This document shows positions 45,287 to 53,231 of a stretch of 64,000 nt of DNA, in pieces. Each line of letters opens with the position of its first letter. Positions within the stretch are counted from its first letter, which is position 1. The stretch spans positions 534,559 through 598,558 of the forward strand of contig NZ_PDOC01000001.1 in NCBI RefSeq assembly GCF_002760655.1, read 5' to 3'. Source of the DNA: Massilia eurypsychrophila. Lineage in GTDB: Bacteria > Pseudomonadota > Gammaproteobacteria > Burkholderiales > Burkholderiaceae_D. The position numbers and the translations under genes were made by a program. The notes under the pieces are model-generated. The model was given only the letters and a program-made list of their open reading frames with translations. It had not been told where the DNA came from and ran no database searches.

Positions 45287-45319
45287 CTCCGCCGGCGGCA
45301 GCGCCGGCGGAGTCTCTTT
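45287..45319 (+). terminator. Terminator after the TonB-dependent receptor
   Basis: CTCCGCCGGCG (45287-45297) pairs with CGCCGGCGGAG (45302-45312) in a perfect 11-bp stem with a 4-base loop, followed by TCTCTTTA. Confidence 0.8.
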
Positions 45320-45342
45320 AGCGCCACGGCCGAAAGAACCGC

Positions 45343-46839
45343 ATGTCCTCCTCCATCCTTTTTTGCGTCGTGCTCGCCTATTTCGGCGTGCTCTTCACAG
45401 TGGCCCGGCTGGCTTCGCGCAACGCGACCAGCGAGTCCTTTTTTCACGGTAACAAGAACAGCAACTGGGTCGTCGTCGCCTTCGGCATGATCGGCACTTC
45501 GCTGAGCGGCGTCACCTTCGTCAGCGTGCCCGGCCTGGTAGGGCAGAGCGGCTTCATGTACTTCCAGATCCTGCTTGGGCAGCTGCTCGGCTACCTGGTG
45601 GTCGCTTTTGTGCTGCTGCCGGTTTTCTACAAATTCAACCTGACCTCGATCTACGCCTACCTCGGCATCCGGCTCGGGCCCACCTCGCGCGCCTGCGGCG
45701 CCTGGCTGTTCCTGCTGTCGCGCTGCATCGGCGCCAGCGCCCGGCTGTACCTGGTCATCATCATCTTGCAGGAATTCATACTCGACGGCCTGAACGTGTC
45801 GTACTGGTTCAGCTCGGCGGCCACCATCGGCCTGATCGTGCTGTACACCTACCAGGCGGGCGTGAAAACCATCATCTGGACCGACCTGCTGCAAACGGCG
45901 CTGATGCTCGGCGGCCTGGTCGCCGGCGCCGCCTACCTGCTTAACGCGCTCGACCTGTCGATCGTCGACAGCTACCGCCAGATGGACGTGAAGGGCCTGG
46001 CGCGGGTGTTTTCGCACGATGTCGACAGCAGCTACTTCTGGCCCAAGCAACTGCTGGCCGGCATGCTGATCTCGATTGCGATGACCGGCATGGACCAGGA
46101 GATGATGCAGAAAAATATCTCGGTCAAGTCGCTGCGCGATTCGCAGAAAAACGTCGTCACCCTGGCGCTGGCGATGACGGCGGTGGTGTTCGTGTTCCTG
46201 TTCCTCGGTGGCTTGCTGAGCCTGTTTGCCGAAGGCGCCGGCATGACCGCCGCGGGCGACCGCATCTTCCCGGCCGTCGTGTTCCAGCACATGCCGCAGG
46301 TAATGCAACTGGTGTTCGTCATCGCCCTGATCTCGGCGCTGTTTCCCAGCGCCGACGGCGCGCTGACCGCGCTGACGTCGAGCTACTGCATGGATATTGC
46401 CCGGATGGACCAGCGCACCGACTGGACCGACCAGATGCGCCTGGCGTTCCGCCGCAAGGTGCAGCTGATCTTCGCCGTCGTCATCTTTCTGCTGCTGGTG
46501 GTGCTCAAACTGATCGACAGCCAGAGCATCGTCAACCTGATCCTGCGGCTGGCGGCGATCACCTACGGCCCGCTGCTCGGCCTGTTCTGCTTCGCCATGT
46601 TCACGTCGCGCTCGATTGCCGACCGCAAGGTGCCGCTGGTGGTGCTGTCGGTGCCGGTGCTGTGTTTCCTGCTCGACGAATTCCAGTCGCACCTGTTCGG
46701 CGCTTACCGGATCGGCCTCGAAATGCTGGCCATCAACGGCGCCCTGACCCTTGCCGGCCTGCTGGCCATCAGCGACCGGCCGCTTGCCAGGCAGGACGGC
46801 GCGGCGGCGTTTCCGTTGCCCGATCGGCTGCCGCGATGA
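45343..46839 (+). CDS. Sodium:solute symporter (SSS family)
   Basis: A 498-aa inner-membrane protein with about 13 hydrophobic helices. Family features include NSNWVVVAFGMIGTSLSGVTFVSVPG (helix 1-2), RLGPTSRACGAWLFLLSRCIG and ALFPSADGALTALTSSYCMDI. SSS members import sugars, amino acids or sialic acid with Na+. The neighbours (GntR/UTRA regulator, anmK, murQ) point to an amino-sugar such as anhydro-MurNAc or MurNAc. Its stop overlaps the regulator start (ATGA). Confidence 0.92.
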   Translation: MSSSILFCVVLAYFGVLFTVARLASRNATSESFFHGNKNSNWVVVAFGMIGTSLSGVTFVSVPGLVGQSGFMYFQILLGQLLGYLVVAFVLLPVFYKFNLTSIYAYLGIRLGPTSRACGAWLFLLSRCIGASARLYLVIIILQEFILDGLNVSYWFSSAATIGLIVLYTYQAGVKTIIWTDLLQTALMLGGLVAGAAYLLNALDLSIVDSYRQMDVKGLARVFSHDVDSSYFWPKQLLAGMLISIAMTGMDQEMMQKNISVKSLRDSQKNVVTLALAMTAVVFVFLFLGGLLSLFAEGAGMTAAGDRIFPAVVFQHMPQVMQLVFVIALISALFPSADGALTALTSSYCMDIARMDQRTDWTDQMRLAFRRKVQLIFAVVIFLLLVVLKLIDSQSIVNLILRLAAITYGPLLGLFCFAMFTSRSIADRKVPLVVLSVPVLCFLLDEFQSHLFGAYRIGLEMLAINGALTLAGLLAISDRPLARQDGAAAFPLPDRLPR

Positions 46840-47612
46840 AGACCCGTTCGCCGATTCCGTTCCAGCTCGACCGCAGTGAGGTGGTGCCGCTGTACCTGCA
46901 GATTTCGCGGCGCCTGTCCGACGCCGTCTGCGCCGGCTACTACAAGGTCAACGAGGCCTTGCCGTCGGAGCGCACGCTGGCCGAAACCTTGTCCGTGTCG
47001 CGCGCCACCGCGCGCAATGCGCTCGAGCATCTGCTCAGCGTCGGCATGATTCACCGCGTGCGCGGTTCCGGCAACTACATCGCGCCGATCCAGATGCCGC
47101 TGTCGCGCCTGAGCGGCTTTTCGGAAGACCTGACCAAGCGCGGCTACCAGCCCAGTTCGCGCTGGCTGTCGCGCATCCTGGCCGAGCCGCGCGTCGACGA
47201 GCAGATGACGCTGGGCCTGTCGCCAGGAGCGAAGGTCGCCAGGCTCGAGCGCATCCGCATGCACGACGCCGTCGCCGTCAGCTACGAAATGAGCGTGGTG
47301 CCGGCGCGCTACATTCCCAATCCGCTGGAGATCGAAAGTTCGATGTACCAGTACCTGGCGATCGGCGGCAACCGGCCGGTGCGGGCGCTGCAGCATTTCA
47401 AGGCCGTCAACGCCAGCGCCGACGTGGCCGAAAAACTCGGCGTGGCGCCGCACCAGGCGCTGTTTTTCATCCGCCGCGTCGGCTTTCTGCAAAGCGGCGC
47501 GGCGGTCGAATTGACGTCCTCGTACTGCCTCAGTGAATATTTCGACTTCGTCGCCGAAATGACTCGCGACGGCGAACCCGACCTTCCACTTCATGGAGAA
47601 GACAATGAATGA
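46836..47612 (+). CDS. GntR/HutC-family regulator with UTRA domain
   Basis: A 258-aa protein: winged helix-turn-helix (about 15-80, PLYLQISRRLSDAVCAGYY; LPSERTLAETLSVSRATARNALEHL) and a UTRA effector domain (about 95-245, with PSSRWLSRILAEPRVD; ARYIPNP). NagR/YvoA-type regulators of this family bind amino-sugar phosphates such as GlcN-6-P or GlcNAc-6-P, which would be the product of AnmK and MurQ. It overlaps the symporter gene and its end overlaps the start of anmK by a few bases. Confidence 0.92.
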   Translation: MKTRSPIPFQLDRSEVVPLYLQISRRLSDAVCAGYYKVNEALPSERTLAETLSVSRATARNALEHLLSVGMIHRVRGSGNYIAPIQMPLSRLSGFSEDLTKRGYQPSSRWLSRILAEPRVDEQMTLGLSPGAKVARLERIRMHDAVAVSYEMSVVPARYIPNPLEIESSMYQYLAIGGNRPVRALQHFKAVNASADVAEKLGVAPHQALFFIRRVGFLQSGAAVELTSSYCLSEYFDFVAEMTRDGEPDLPLHGEDNE

Positions 47613-48807
47613 CAACATCGCCAGGCTGTACCAGATCGCCGGCAAGCCGGAACGACACATCATCGGCCTGATGTCGGGCACCTCGCTCGACGGCCTCGAC
47701 ATCGCCTACTGCCAGGTGCGCGGCGAAGGCGAGAGCACCGCGGTGTCGCTGCTGCGCTTTGCCACGGTGCCGTATACGGACGACGTCAAGGCGCGCATCC
47801 GCGAGATCTTCGCCCGGCAGCTGGTGGACTTCCCGCTGGTGGCGATGCTCAACGAGTGGCTCGGCGAATTGCACGCGTCGATGATCCTGGCCACCCTGGC
47901 CGAGTGGGGCGTCGCGCCCGCCGAGGTCGACCTGATCGCCTCGCACGGGCAAACCGTCATGCACGCGCCGAAATCGCTGCATGGCCGCGAAGGCTACGGC
48001 AACGCCACCTTGCAGATCGGCGATGGCGACCATATCGCCGTCAAGACCGGCATCATCACCATTTCCGACTTCCGCCAGAAGCACATCGCCGCCGGCGGCG
48101 AAGGCGCGCCGCTGGCCGTGTATGGCGACTTCTATATCCTCGGCAAGGTCGGCGAGAACCGCATCCTGATGAACCTGGGCGGCATCGCCAACTTCACCTA
48201 CCTGCCGGCCAGCATGAACGCGCACGAGGTGTTCGTCACCGACACCGGGCCGGGCAATACGCTGCTTGACGCCTGCACGCGGCGCTTTTTTCCCGGCAGC
48301 GACTACGACAAGGACGCCGCCCATGCCTTGCGCGGCGCGGTCAGCGACACGCTGCTCGCCGCGCTGATGGCAAGCGCCTTCTTTCGCGAACCGTTCCCCA
48401 AGACCACCGGCCCCGAATTATTCAACGTCGACTACGTGCTGCAGGCGCAGGCCGCCAGCGGCACGCAGGACCTGTCGCCCGAAGACGTGCTGGCCACGCT
48501 GACGCATTTCAGCGCGCGCACCATCGCCGCGGCGGTGTTGACGGCAACGGCCGGCATGCAGATCGACACCTTCGACGTCTACATGTCGGGCGGCGGCATG
48601 CACAACCCGCTGCTGGTCGATACGCTGAGGCAGCTGCTGCCATGCCGCTTCCGTCCCACCGATGACCTCGGCATTCTGGGCGACGCCAAGGAAGCGGTGC
48701 TGTTCGCCGTACTGGCCAACGAAACCGTGTCGGGCGGCCATTCCGACTTCGGCCGGCGCCTCGGCGTGCCATCCGTCGCGATGGGCAAGATTTCCTTGCC
48801 GTCCTAG
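47605..48807 (+). CDS. anmK: Anhydro-N-acetylmuramic acid kinase
   Basis: A 400-aa ASKHA-fold kinase: IGLMSGTSLDGLDIAYC (ATP loop), ASHGQTVMHAP, LQIGDGDHIA, DFRQKHIAAGGEGAPLA (catalytic Asp candidate), LMNLGGIANFTYLP, DTGPGNTLLDA and YMSGGGMHNPLL. It opens and phosphorylates 1,6-anhydro-MurNAc to MurNAc-6-P. The ATG at 47605 is chosen because GGAGA lies 7 bases upstream; another in-frame ATG is 4 codons earlier. murQ starts just after its stop. Confidence 0.96.
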   Translation: MNDNIARLYQIAGKPERHIIGLMSGTSLDGLDIAYCQVRGEGESTAVSLLRFATVPYTDDVKARIREIFARQLVDFPLVAMLNEWLGELHASMILATLAEWGVAPAEVDLIASHGQTVMHAPKSLHGREGYGNATLQIGDGDHIAVKTGIITISDFRQKHIAAGGEGAPLAVYGDFYILGKVGENRILMNLGGIANFTYLPASMNAHEVFVTDTGPGNTLLDACTRRFFPGSDYDKDAAHALRGAVSDTLLAALMASAFFREPFPKTTGPELFNVDYVLQAQAASGTQDLSPEDVLATLTHFSARTIAAAVLTATAGMQIDTFDVYMSGGGMHNPLLVDTLRQLLPCRFRPTDDLGILGDAKEAVLFAVLANETVSGGHSDFGRRLGVPSVAMGKISLPS

Positions 48808-48809
48808 CT

Positions 48810-49709
48810 ATGAAAAACATGACTGCCACTGAAAGCCCGAATCCGCTGCATGCTGACCTCGACCTGTATTCCAGCGTAGCGATGGCCGAAGCCCTGATTG
48901 CCGACCAGCGCCTGGCGGTCGAGGCGGTGTACGCGGCGCACGCAAAGATCGCCGAAGCGGTCGACGCCGCGCTGCCCAGGATGGCGCAAGGCGGCCGCCT
49001 GATCTACGTCGGCGCGGGCACGTCGGGCCGCCTGGGCGTGCTCGACAGCGCAGAGCTGCACCCGACTTTCTCCTGGCCGCAGGAGCGTGCGCTGGGCATC
49101 CTGGCCGGCGGCACCAAGGCCGTGTTCGATGCGGTGGAAGGGGCCGAAGACAGTCATGCGGACGGCATCGCCGACCTCGAGCGGCACGGCGTGAATGGGC
49201 ATGACGTCGTGCTGCTGATCACCGCGTCGGGCGGCACGCCCTACGTCATGGGCGCCTTGCTGGCCGCCAGGCGGGCCGGCGCGCTGACGGTGGGGTTTGC
49301 CAACAATCCGGGCGCGGCGCTGACGGCCGGCGCCGATATCGGCATCACCCTCGACACCGGCGCGGAGATGATATCGGGCAGCACCCGCTTGAAAGCTGGC
49401 ACCGCGCAAAAGGTTGCCCTCAATACGTTTTCCACGATGATGATGGTGTCGATGCACAAGGTCTACGGCAACCTGATGGTCGACGTGCGCGCCACCAATA
49501 ACAAGCTGGTGGCCCGCACGGTCGCGCTGACGAAGCACGCAACCGGCGCCACCGACGCGCTGGCGGCATCGACATTGCAGGCGTGCGGGCACAACGTCAA
49601 ACTGGCAATCGTGGTGATCAAGACGGGGCTGGTCGCATCGGTCGCCGCAAAATTGCTCGAGGACAAAGGCGGCAGCGTGCGCGCGGCGCTCGGCGAAACG
49701 GCCAGTTGA
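48810..49709 (+). CDS. murQ: N-acetylmuramic acid 6-phosphate etherase
   Basis: A 299-aa SIS-domain enzyme: GAGTSGRLGVLDSAELHPTF holds the catalytic Glu and sugar-phosphate loop; ITASGGTPYVMGAL, MISGSTRLKAGTAQKVALN and MVDVRATNNKL are typical of MurQ. It converts MurNAc-6-P to GlcNAc-6-P and D-lactate, completing the pathway begun by AnmK. Two bases separate it from anmK. Confidence 0.96.
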   Translation: MKNMTATESPNPLHADLDLYSSVAMAEALIADQRLAVEAVYAAHAKIAEAVDAALPRMAQGGRLIYVGAGTSGRLGVLDSAELHPTFSWPQERALGILAGGTKAVFDAVEGAEDSHADGIADLERHGVNGHDVVLLITASGGTPYVMGALLAARRAGALTVGFANNPGAALTAGADIGITLDTGAEMISGSTRLKAGTAQKVALNTFSTMMMVSMHKVYGNLMVDVRATNNKLVARTVALTKHATGATDALAASTLQACGHNVKLAIVVIKTGLVASVAAKLLEDKGGSVRAALGETAS

Positions 49710-49906
49710 TGGGCCGGCGCCGTGATTGTGTTGTTCAATAATCGGCAAGGTATCGACGCGCGGTACTGAAGGTGCCGGCAGGCGGTGCTTTGCACAAGGC
49801 GGTGGCGGTTCCGGCGGGGAGCGGTGACACTTCAGTCATGGCCTGATCGCGGGTGCCCTTGAGGGCGCCCGCTGGCGGCCCCCACCTTCCCCGACTCCAG
49901 GACACG

Positions 49907-50566
49907 ATGCCAATGCCGCGCCGCAGTCTGCCGCTGGCGCTGACCATCGCCGTGCACGTGTTGCTGCTGGCATGCTTCTACCTGGCCCGGCCCGCAGTGC
50001 CGCAATTGGCCGGCGCCGGCCCGCAGCGCAGCATGCTGATGCTGGTCCTTCCCAAGCTACTACCCGTAGTTAAGCAGGAAATCACGAAACCGGTCGTGCG
50101 GGCTACGGCGCGGCCGCAGGCGCCGGTGGCGCGGGCGCTACCGCCGCGTCCCGCGCCGGACGCGCCGCAGGCGCCGGTGCCGGTCGCAGTCGAGCCCGAC
50201 GCGCCGCTGCCTGACGCGTTCGCTGCCGCGCCGGTTGCCGGCGACCTGGCAGAGCGCGCCCGGCGCGCCGCCGGAAAAATCGACCGCCAACTGCGGGCCG
50301 GCAAGCCGGTCGCCCTGAGCGCCGACGCGCGCCAGGCGCGCTTCGAGCGGATCATGGCCAGTGCCTATATCGACAAATCGAACACGCTGACGGTGGACCG
50401 CTACGAGTCCGGCGACGGCGTCATCATCGAACGGCTGACGCGCGGCGGCAAAAGCAGCTGCTACATGAGCGGCACCATCAACTTCGTCCCCGGCATCCTG
50501 CGCGACAGCAGCAAGCCGAAGGGCGTCAGTTGTCCGCCCGCAGAAGCGGGCTGGACGCGCAAGTAG
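49907..50566 (+). CDS. TonB-like N-terminus fused to an unnamed conserved C-terminal domain
   Basis: A 219-aa protein: one transmembrane helix (about 8-27, LALTIAVHVLLLACFYLARP), a Pro/Ala/Val-rich region typical of periplasm-spanning TonB-like linkers (about 60-125), and a C-terminal domain (about 150-219) with DGVIIERLT, GKSSCYMSGT, VPGILRDSSK and CPPAEAGWTRK. The last domain is shared with the protein at 52034-52477. AGGA lies 6 bases before the ATG. No family is recognised for the C-terminal domain; two conserved Cys could form a disulfide. Confidence 0.7.
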   Translation: MPMPRRSLPLALTIAVHVLLLACFYLARPAVPQLAGAGPQRSMLMLVLPKLLPVVKQEITKPVVRATARPQAPVARALPPRPAPDAPQAPVPVAVEPDAPLPDAFAAAPVAGDLAERARRAAGKIDRQLRAGKPVALSADARQARFERIMASAYIDKSNTLTVDRYESGDGVIIERLTRGGKSSCYMSGTINFVPGILRDSSKPKGVSCPPAEAGWTRK

Positions 50567-50680
50567 CGTGCGTTGCCGGCTTGCGCCAGACGGCGTATTG
50601 AAAATTGAACATTGACTGGCAGAGCGCCGCACCCCTATATTGCAGTACGCCTTTCTCATCGCGTAAGCAAAGGAGTTCAA

Positions 50681-51556
50681 ATGACGTGGTTGCTGTGGAT
50701 AGGCCTGGCTGTATGCCTGCTGGCGGGGTTTGCTGCCGGGCTGGCTGCGTATGGCGCCAGCAGATGGACAGCGGCTACCGCGGCACTGACGCGCGAACTG
50801 GAGGCGGCCCGGGTCGGCGCGCAGTCGGGCCCGTCACGCGCGACGCGCTACGACGCCGCCGAACTGGCGGGGTTGCCGGCGCCGGTGCAACGCTACTTCC
50901 GCGCGGTACTGACGGATGGCCAGCCGATCATCGCCGCCGCCACGATCGACATCACCGGCACGTTCAACCTGTCGGCAACCGGCGAACAGTGGAAGCCGTT
51001 CACGTCGAGCCAGCGCGTTGTCGCGCGCCGTCCGGGTTTCTTGTGGAACGCGCGCATTTCAATGCTGCCCGGTTTGCCGGTGCGCGTGGTCGACTGCTAC
51101 ATCGCCGGCAAGGGACGCCTGCACGCCGCCATGCTTGGCTTGTTCACGATGGCCGACGTCAGCGGCGGCGGCGAGCTTGCCCGCGGCGAGTTCATGCGCT
51201 TTTTCGCCGAAGCGGCCTGGTACCCGACCGCGCTGCTGCCCAGCCAGGGGGTGAGCTGGGACGCGCAGGGCGACCGTTCGGCAAACGCCACAATCGTCGA
51301 CGGCCCGCTCACCTTGACCTTGCTGTTCAGGTTCAACGATGCCGGCCTGATCGATTCGTTTCGCGCCGAGGCCAGGGGCGCCGGCGTGGGCAAGGAAATG
51401 GTCATGCTGCCCTGGGAAGGGAGCTGGTCGAACTACCAGGTGCGCGACGGCATGACGGTGCCTTTCAGCGGCGAGGTGGGGTGGATGCGGCCGCAAGGGC
51501 GCAGGCCTTACTTCCTTGGTACCGTCACGGCGCTCGCCTACGAGTTCGCGCCGTGA
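50681..51556 (+). CDS. DUF6544/DUF6920-like membrane-anchored protein
   Basis: A 291-aa protein with an N-terminal membrane helix (about 3-25) and a soluble domain containing LPAPVQRYFRAVL, GTFNLSATGEQWKPF, GFLWNARISMLPGLPV, GEFMRFFAEAAWYPTALLP and YQVRDGMTVPFSGEVGWM. These match an uncharacterised family I associate with DUF6544 or DUF6920. AAGGAG stands 6 bases before the ATG. The function is unknown; the fold may be lipid-binding, but that is a guess. Confidence 0.75.
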   Translation: MTWLLWIGLAVCLLAGFAAGLAAYGASRWTAATAALTRELEAARVGAQSGPSRATRYDAAELAGLPAPVQRYFRAVLTDGQPIIAAATIDITGTFNLSATGEQWKPFTSSQRVVARRPGFLWNARISMLPGLPVRVVDCYIAGKGRLHAAMLGLFTMADVSGGGELARGEFMRFFAEAAWYPTALLPSQGVSWDAQGDRSANATIVDGPLTLTLLFRFNDAGLIDSFRAEARGAGVGKEMVMLPWEGSWSNYQVRDGMTVPFSGEVGWMRPQGRRPYFLGTVTALAYEFAP

Positions 51557-51597
51557 GGGCACGGGCGAAGATCGCCGCCTTCGACCGGGGTCCGACC

Positions 51598-51697
51598 GGG
51601 TCAGTGCCGGCAAACGTACACGAGCTGAACTGTACGAAAACGACAACGACCAACGACCGGGGTCAGTGCCGGCAAACGTACACGAGCTGAACTGTAC
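51598..51697. repeat. Two direct copies of a 38-nt REP-like element
   Basis: A 38-base unit starting GGGTCAGTGCCGGCAAACGT occurs at 51598-51635 and again at 51660-51697, identical in both copies. Its first 16 bases recur in reverse orientation in the following repeat pair. Gene-free, high-GC context suits REP/RAYT-type elements. Confidence 0.8.
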
Positions 51698-51705
51698 TGA
51701 GGACC

Positions 51706-51817
51706 GGCAGCACCTTTTGCGGCCGAGGCCGTGTGCGATTGCCGGCACTGACCCCGCATGAAACGGGCAGCACCTTTTGCGGCCGAGGTCGTGTGCGATT
51801 GCCGGCACTGACCCCGC
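51706..51817. repeat. Two direct copies of a 52-nt element, inverted relative to the previous pair
   Basis: A 52-base unit at 51706-51757 recurs at 51766-51817 with one difference (C to T at 51789). Each ends in TTGCCGGCACTGACCCC, the reverse complement of the head of the 38-nt element, so four copies of this 17-base head face each other two by two. The layout resembles clustered REP sequences. Confidence 0.8.
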
Positions 51818-52033
51818 AGAAACGCATTTCTAAGAGTCGCCGCAGCCGCTAAGAAGGGGGCACAAGGAACGCGGATCACCAGAATGGTATCGCCGCGTGC
51901 GCGAGGATGACGAGCCGGGGGCTTTCGCAACAGCCTCGTGCGCCAGGAGTCATTTCTGCCAGCGGCAGGATTGACCGTTTTGGAGTTAACACGCTTGCAG
52001 GCATGAGACGAGCTCATCTGATACGATGGGTTC

Positions 52034-52477
52034 ATGAAAACACAACTAGCCCGAATCGCTGTTATTGCCGCCGCCACCTTGCTCGCGGCGCACGCCGGCG
52101 CGCAGGAGAACATCACCGCCAAGGGCGTCGCCGCCCTCGAACAGGCCAAGCGCAGCGCCGTCGAGGCGGACAAGGATATCCGCGCCGCCGAACCGCCGCC
52201 GCCGGAGAAAAAGCCGCCGGCCCTCAGCGGCGGCGAATCGGCGTCGGAGCGCTTCGACAAGGCGGCCGAAGGCGCCTTCAACGACCGCTCCAAAACGCGC
52301 ACGATCGACCACTACCGCTCGGCCGACGGCGTCGTCATCGAGCGCATCACCTACGCCGGCAAGAGCTATTGCGTCACCAGCAGCACCGTCAACTACATCC
52401 CGGGCATCCTGCACGACAGCAGCAAGGCGCGCGAAGTGACGTGCCCGCCGGCCGACGCGGGCTGGGTGCGCAAATAA
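52034..52477 (+). CDS. Exported protein with the same unnamed C-terminal domain
   Basis: A 147-aa protein: signal peptide (about 1-23, ends AGA), a charged helical part with Pro run, then a C-terminal domain (about 88-147) with DGVVIERIT, GKSYCVTSST, IPGILHDSSK and CPPADAGWVRK. This domain is about 60% identical by eye to the end of the 219-aa protein at 49907-50566. It lies between repeats and a broken gene in an accessory stretch. Role unknown; periplasmic location inferred. Confidence 0.75.
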   Translation: MKTQLARIAVIAAATLLAAHAGAQENITAKGVAALEQAKRSAVEADKDIRAAEPPPPEKKPPALSGGESASERFDKAAEGAFNDRSKTRTIDHYRSADGVVIERITYAGKSYCVTSSTVNYIPGILHDSSKAREVTCPPADAGWVRK

Positions 52478-52537
52478 TTCAGGACCTGGCGAGCCCGGCA
52501 ACACGTCTCGCCATGGCGCCTGCACAGCACAGGCCCG

Positions 52538-52967
52538 TCAATCAGGCGCATCGGGGATCAGACCCGCGTCGCGCATGACTTTCTGCTCATCCTCGTGGGA
52601 TATCCAAAACACCGCTTTCGGTCCCGTTCCTGGGTCGTAGAGAAAATATGTGATGTAGAACTTAATTGAGCGGCTGACCCGGATCCTTCTCGAACAACAT
52701 ATGCCAGTGGACTTTGGCCATCGTGTAATGGTCATCGAGCGCTGTCGCCTTGACGTCCAGCACTTTCGCGTTCCTGAAGCCGATCTGTTGAAAAAAGGCC
52801 TTGCGCGCGGAAATTACATCCCGAAAACCTTCGTCGTTGCGCCCGCACACCACCCCGCCCGGATCGGCTCCCATGAATTCCTGCGTGTAGAGGGAACAGA
52901 CCAGGTCTGCATCGGATGTGTTCGCCCCCTCCTCATACCGGGCAAAGAATTGCTGGATCTTATCCAT
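52538..52967 (-). pseudogene. Frameshifted NTF2/SnoaL-like protein gene
   Basis: Two adjacent minus-strand frames read as one protein. The first (52662-52967) begins MDKIQQFFARYEEGAN and runs through HYTMAKVHWHMLFEKDPGQPLN to a stop; the second carries IKFYITYFLYDPGTGPKAVFW...DAGLIPD. Removing one A near 52674 (CTCAATTAAG) joins them smoothly as DPGQPLIKFYITYF. The first part fits small SnoaL/nuclear transport factor 2-like proteins. Either a recent inactivating mutation or a sequencing error. Confidence 0.8.
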
Positions 52968-53016
52968 GATTCTTATCCTTTTGCCAGATTTGCCAAGCGT
53001 AGGTGTTGTCAGTCGC

Positions 53017-53217
53017 TCAGTTGTCGTCGGCCACCAGCTTGGCCTTGGCCAGCGCGCGCTTTTCGGATTGGCGCTGCGCCGTGGCGCCCTTGGTGTGCGG
53101 GCCGGCGGCGCGCAGCTTGGCCGCCACAGCGACCGGGTTGCGCGGCTTGCCGAACCGCTGCGACGGTTCGATCTTGACCTGCATCTTCTGGCGCGTCGCC
53201 AGTGCCTTGTTCGCCAT
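53017..53217 (-). CDS. Small basic protein of unknown function
   Basis: A 66-aa protein starting MANKALATRQKMQVKIE, rich in Lys, Arg and Ala (KLRAAGPHTKGATAQRQSEKRALAKAK). GGAG lies 5-6 bases before the ATG, and the gene starts 14 bases after the hslU stop, so it is likely in the hslVU transcript. The basic composition could suit nucleic-acid binding, but no family is recognised. Confidence 0.65.
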   Translation of the reverse strand: MANKALATRQKMQVKIEPSQRFGKPRNPVAVAAKLRAAGPHTKGATAQRQSEKRALAKAKLVADDN

Positions 53218-53231
53218 CGGCTTCTCCTGCT

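Noticed and set aside
45657..45848. Small antisense gene inside the symporter gene
   Set aside because: It lies wholly inside a well-supported coding region and has no RBS or conserved features.
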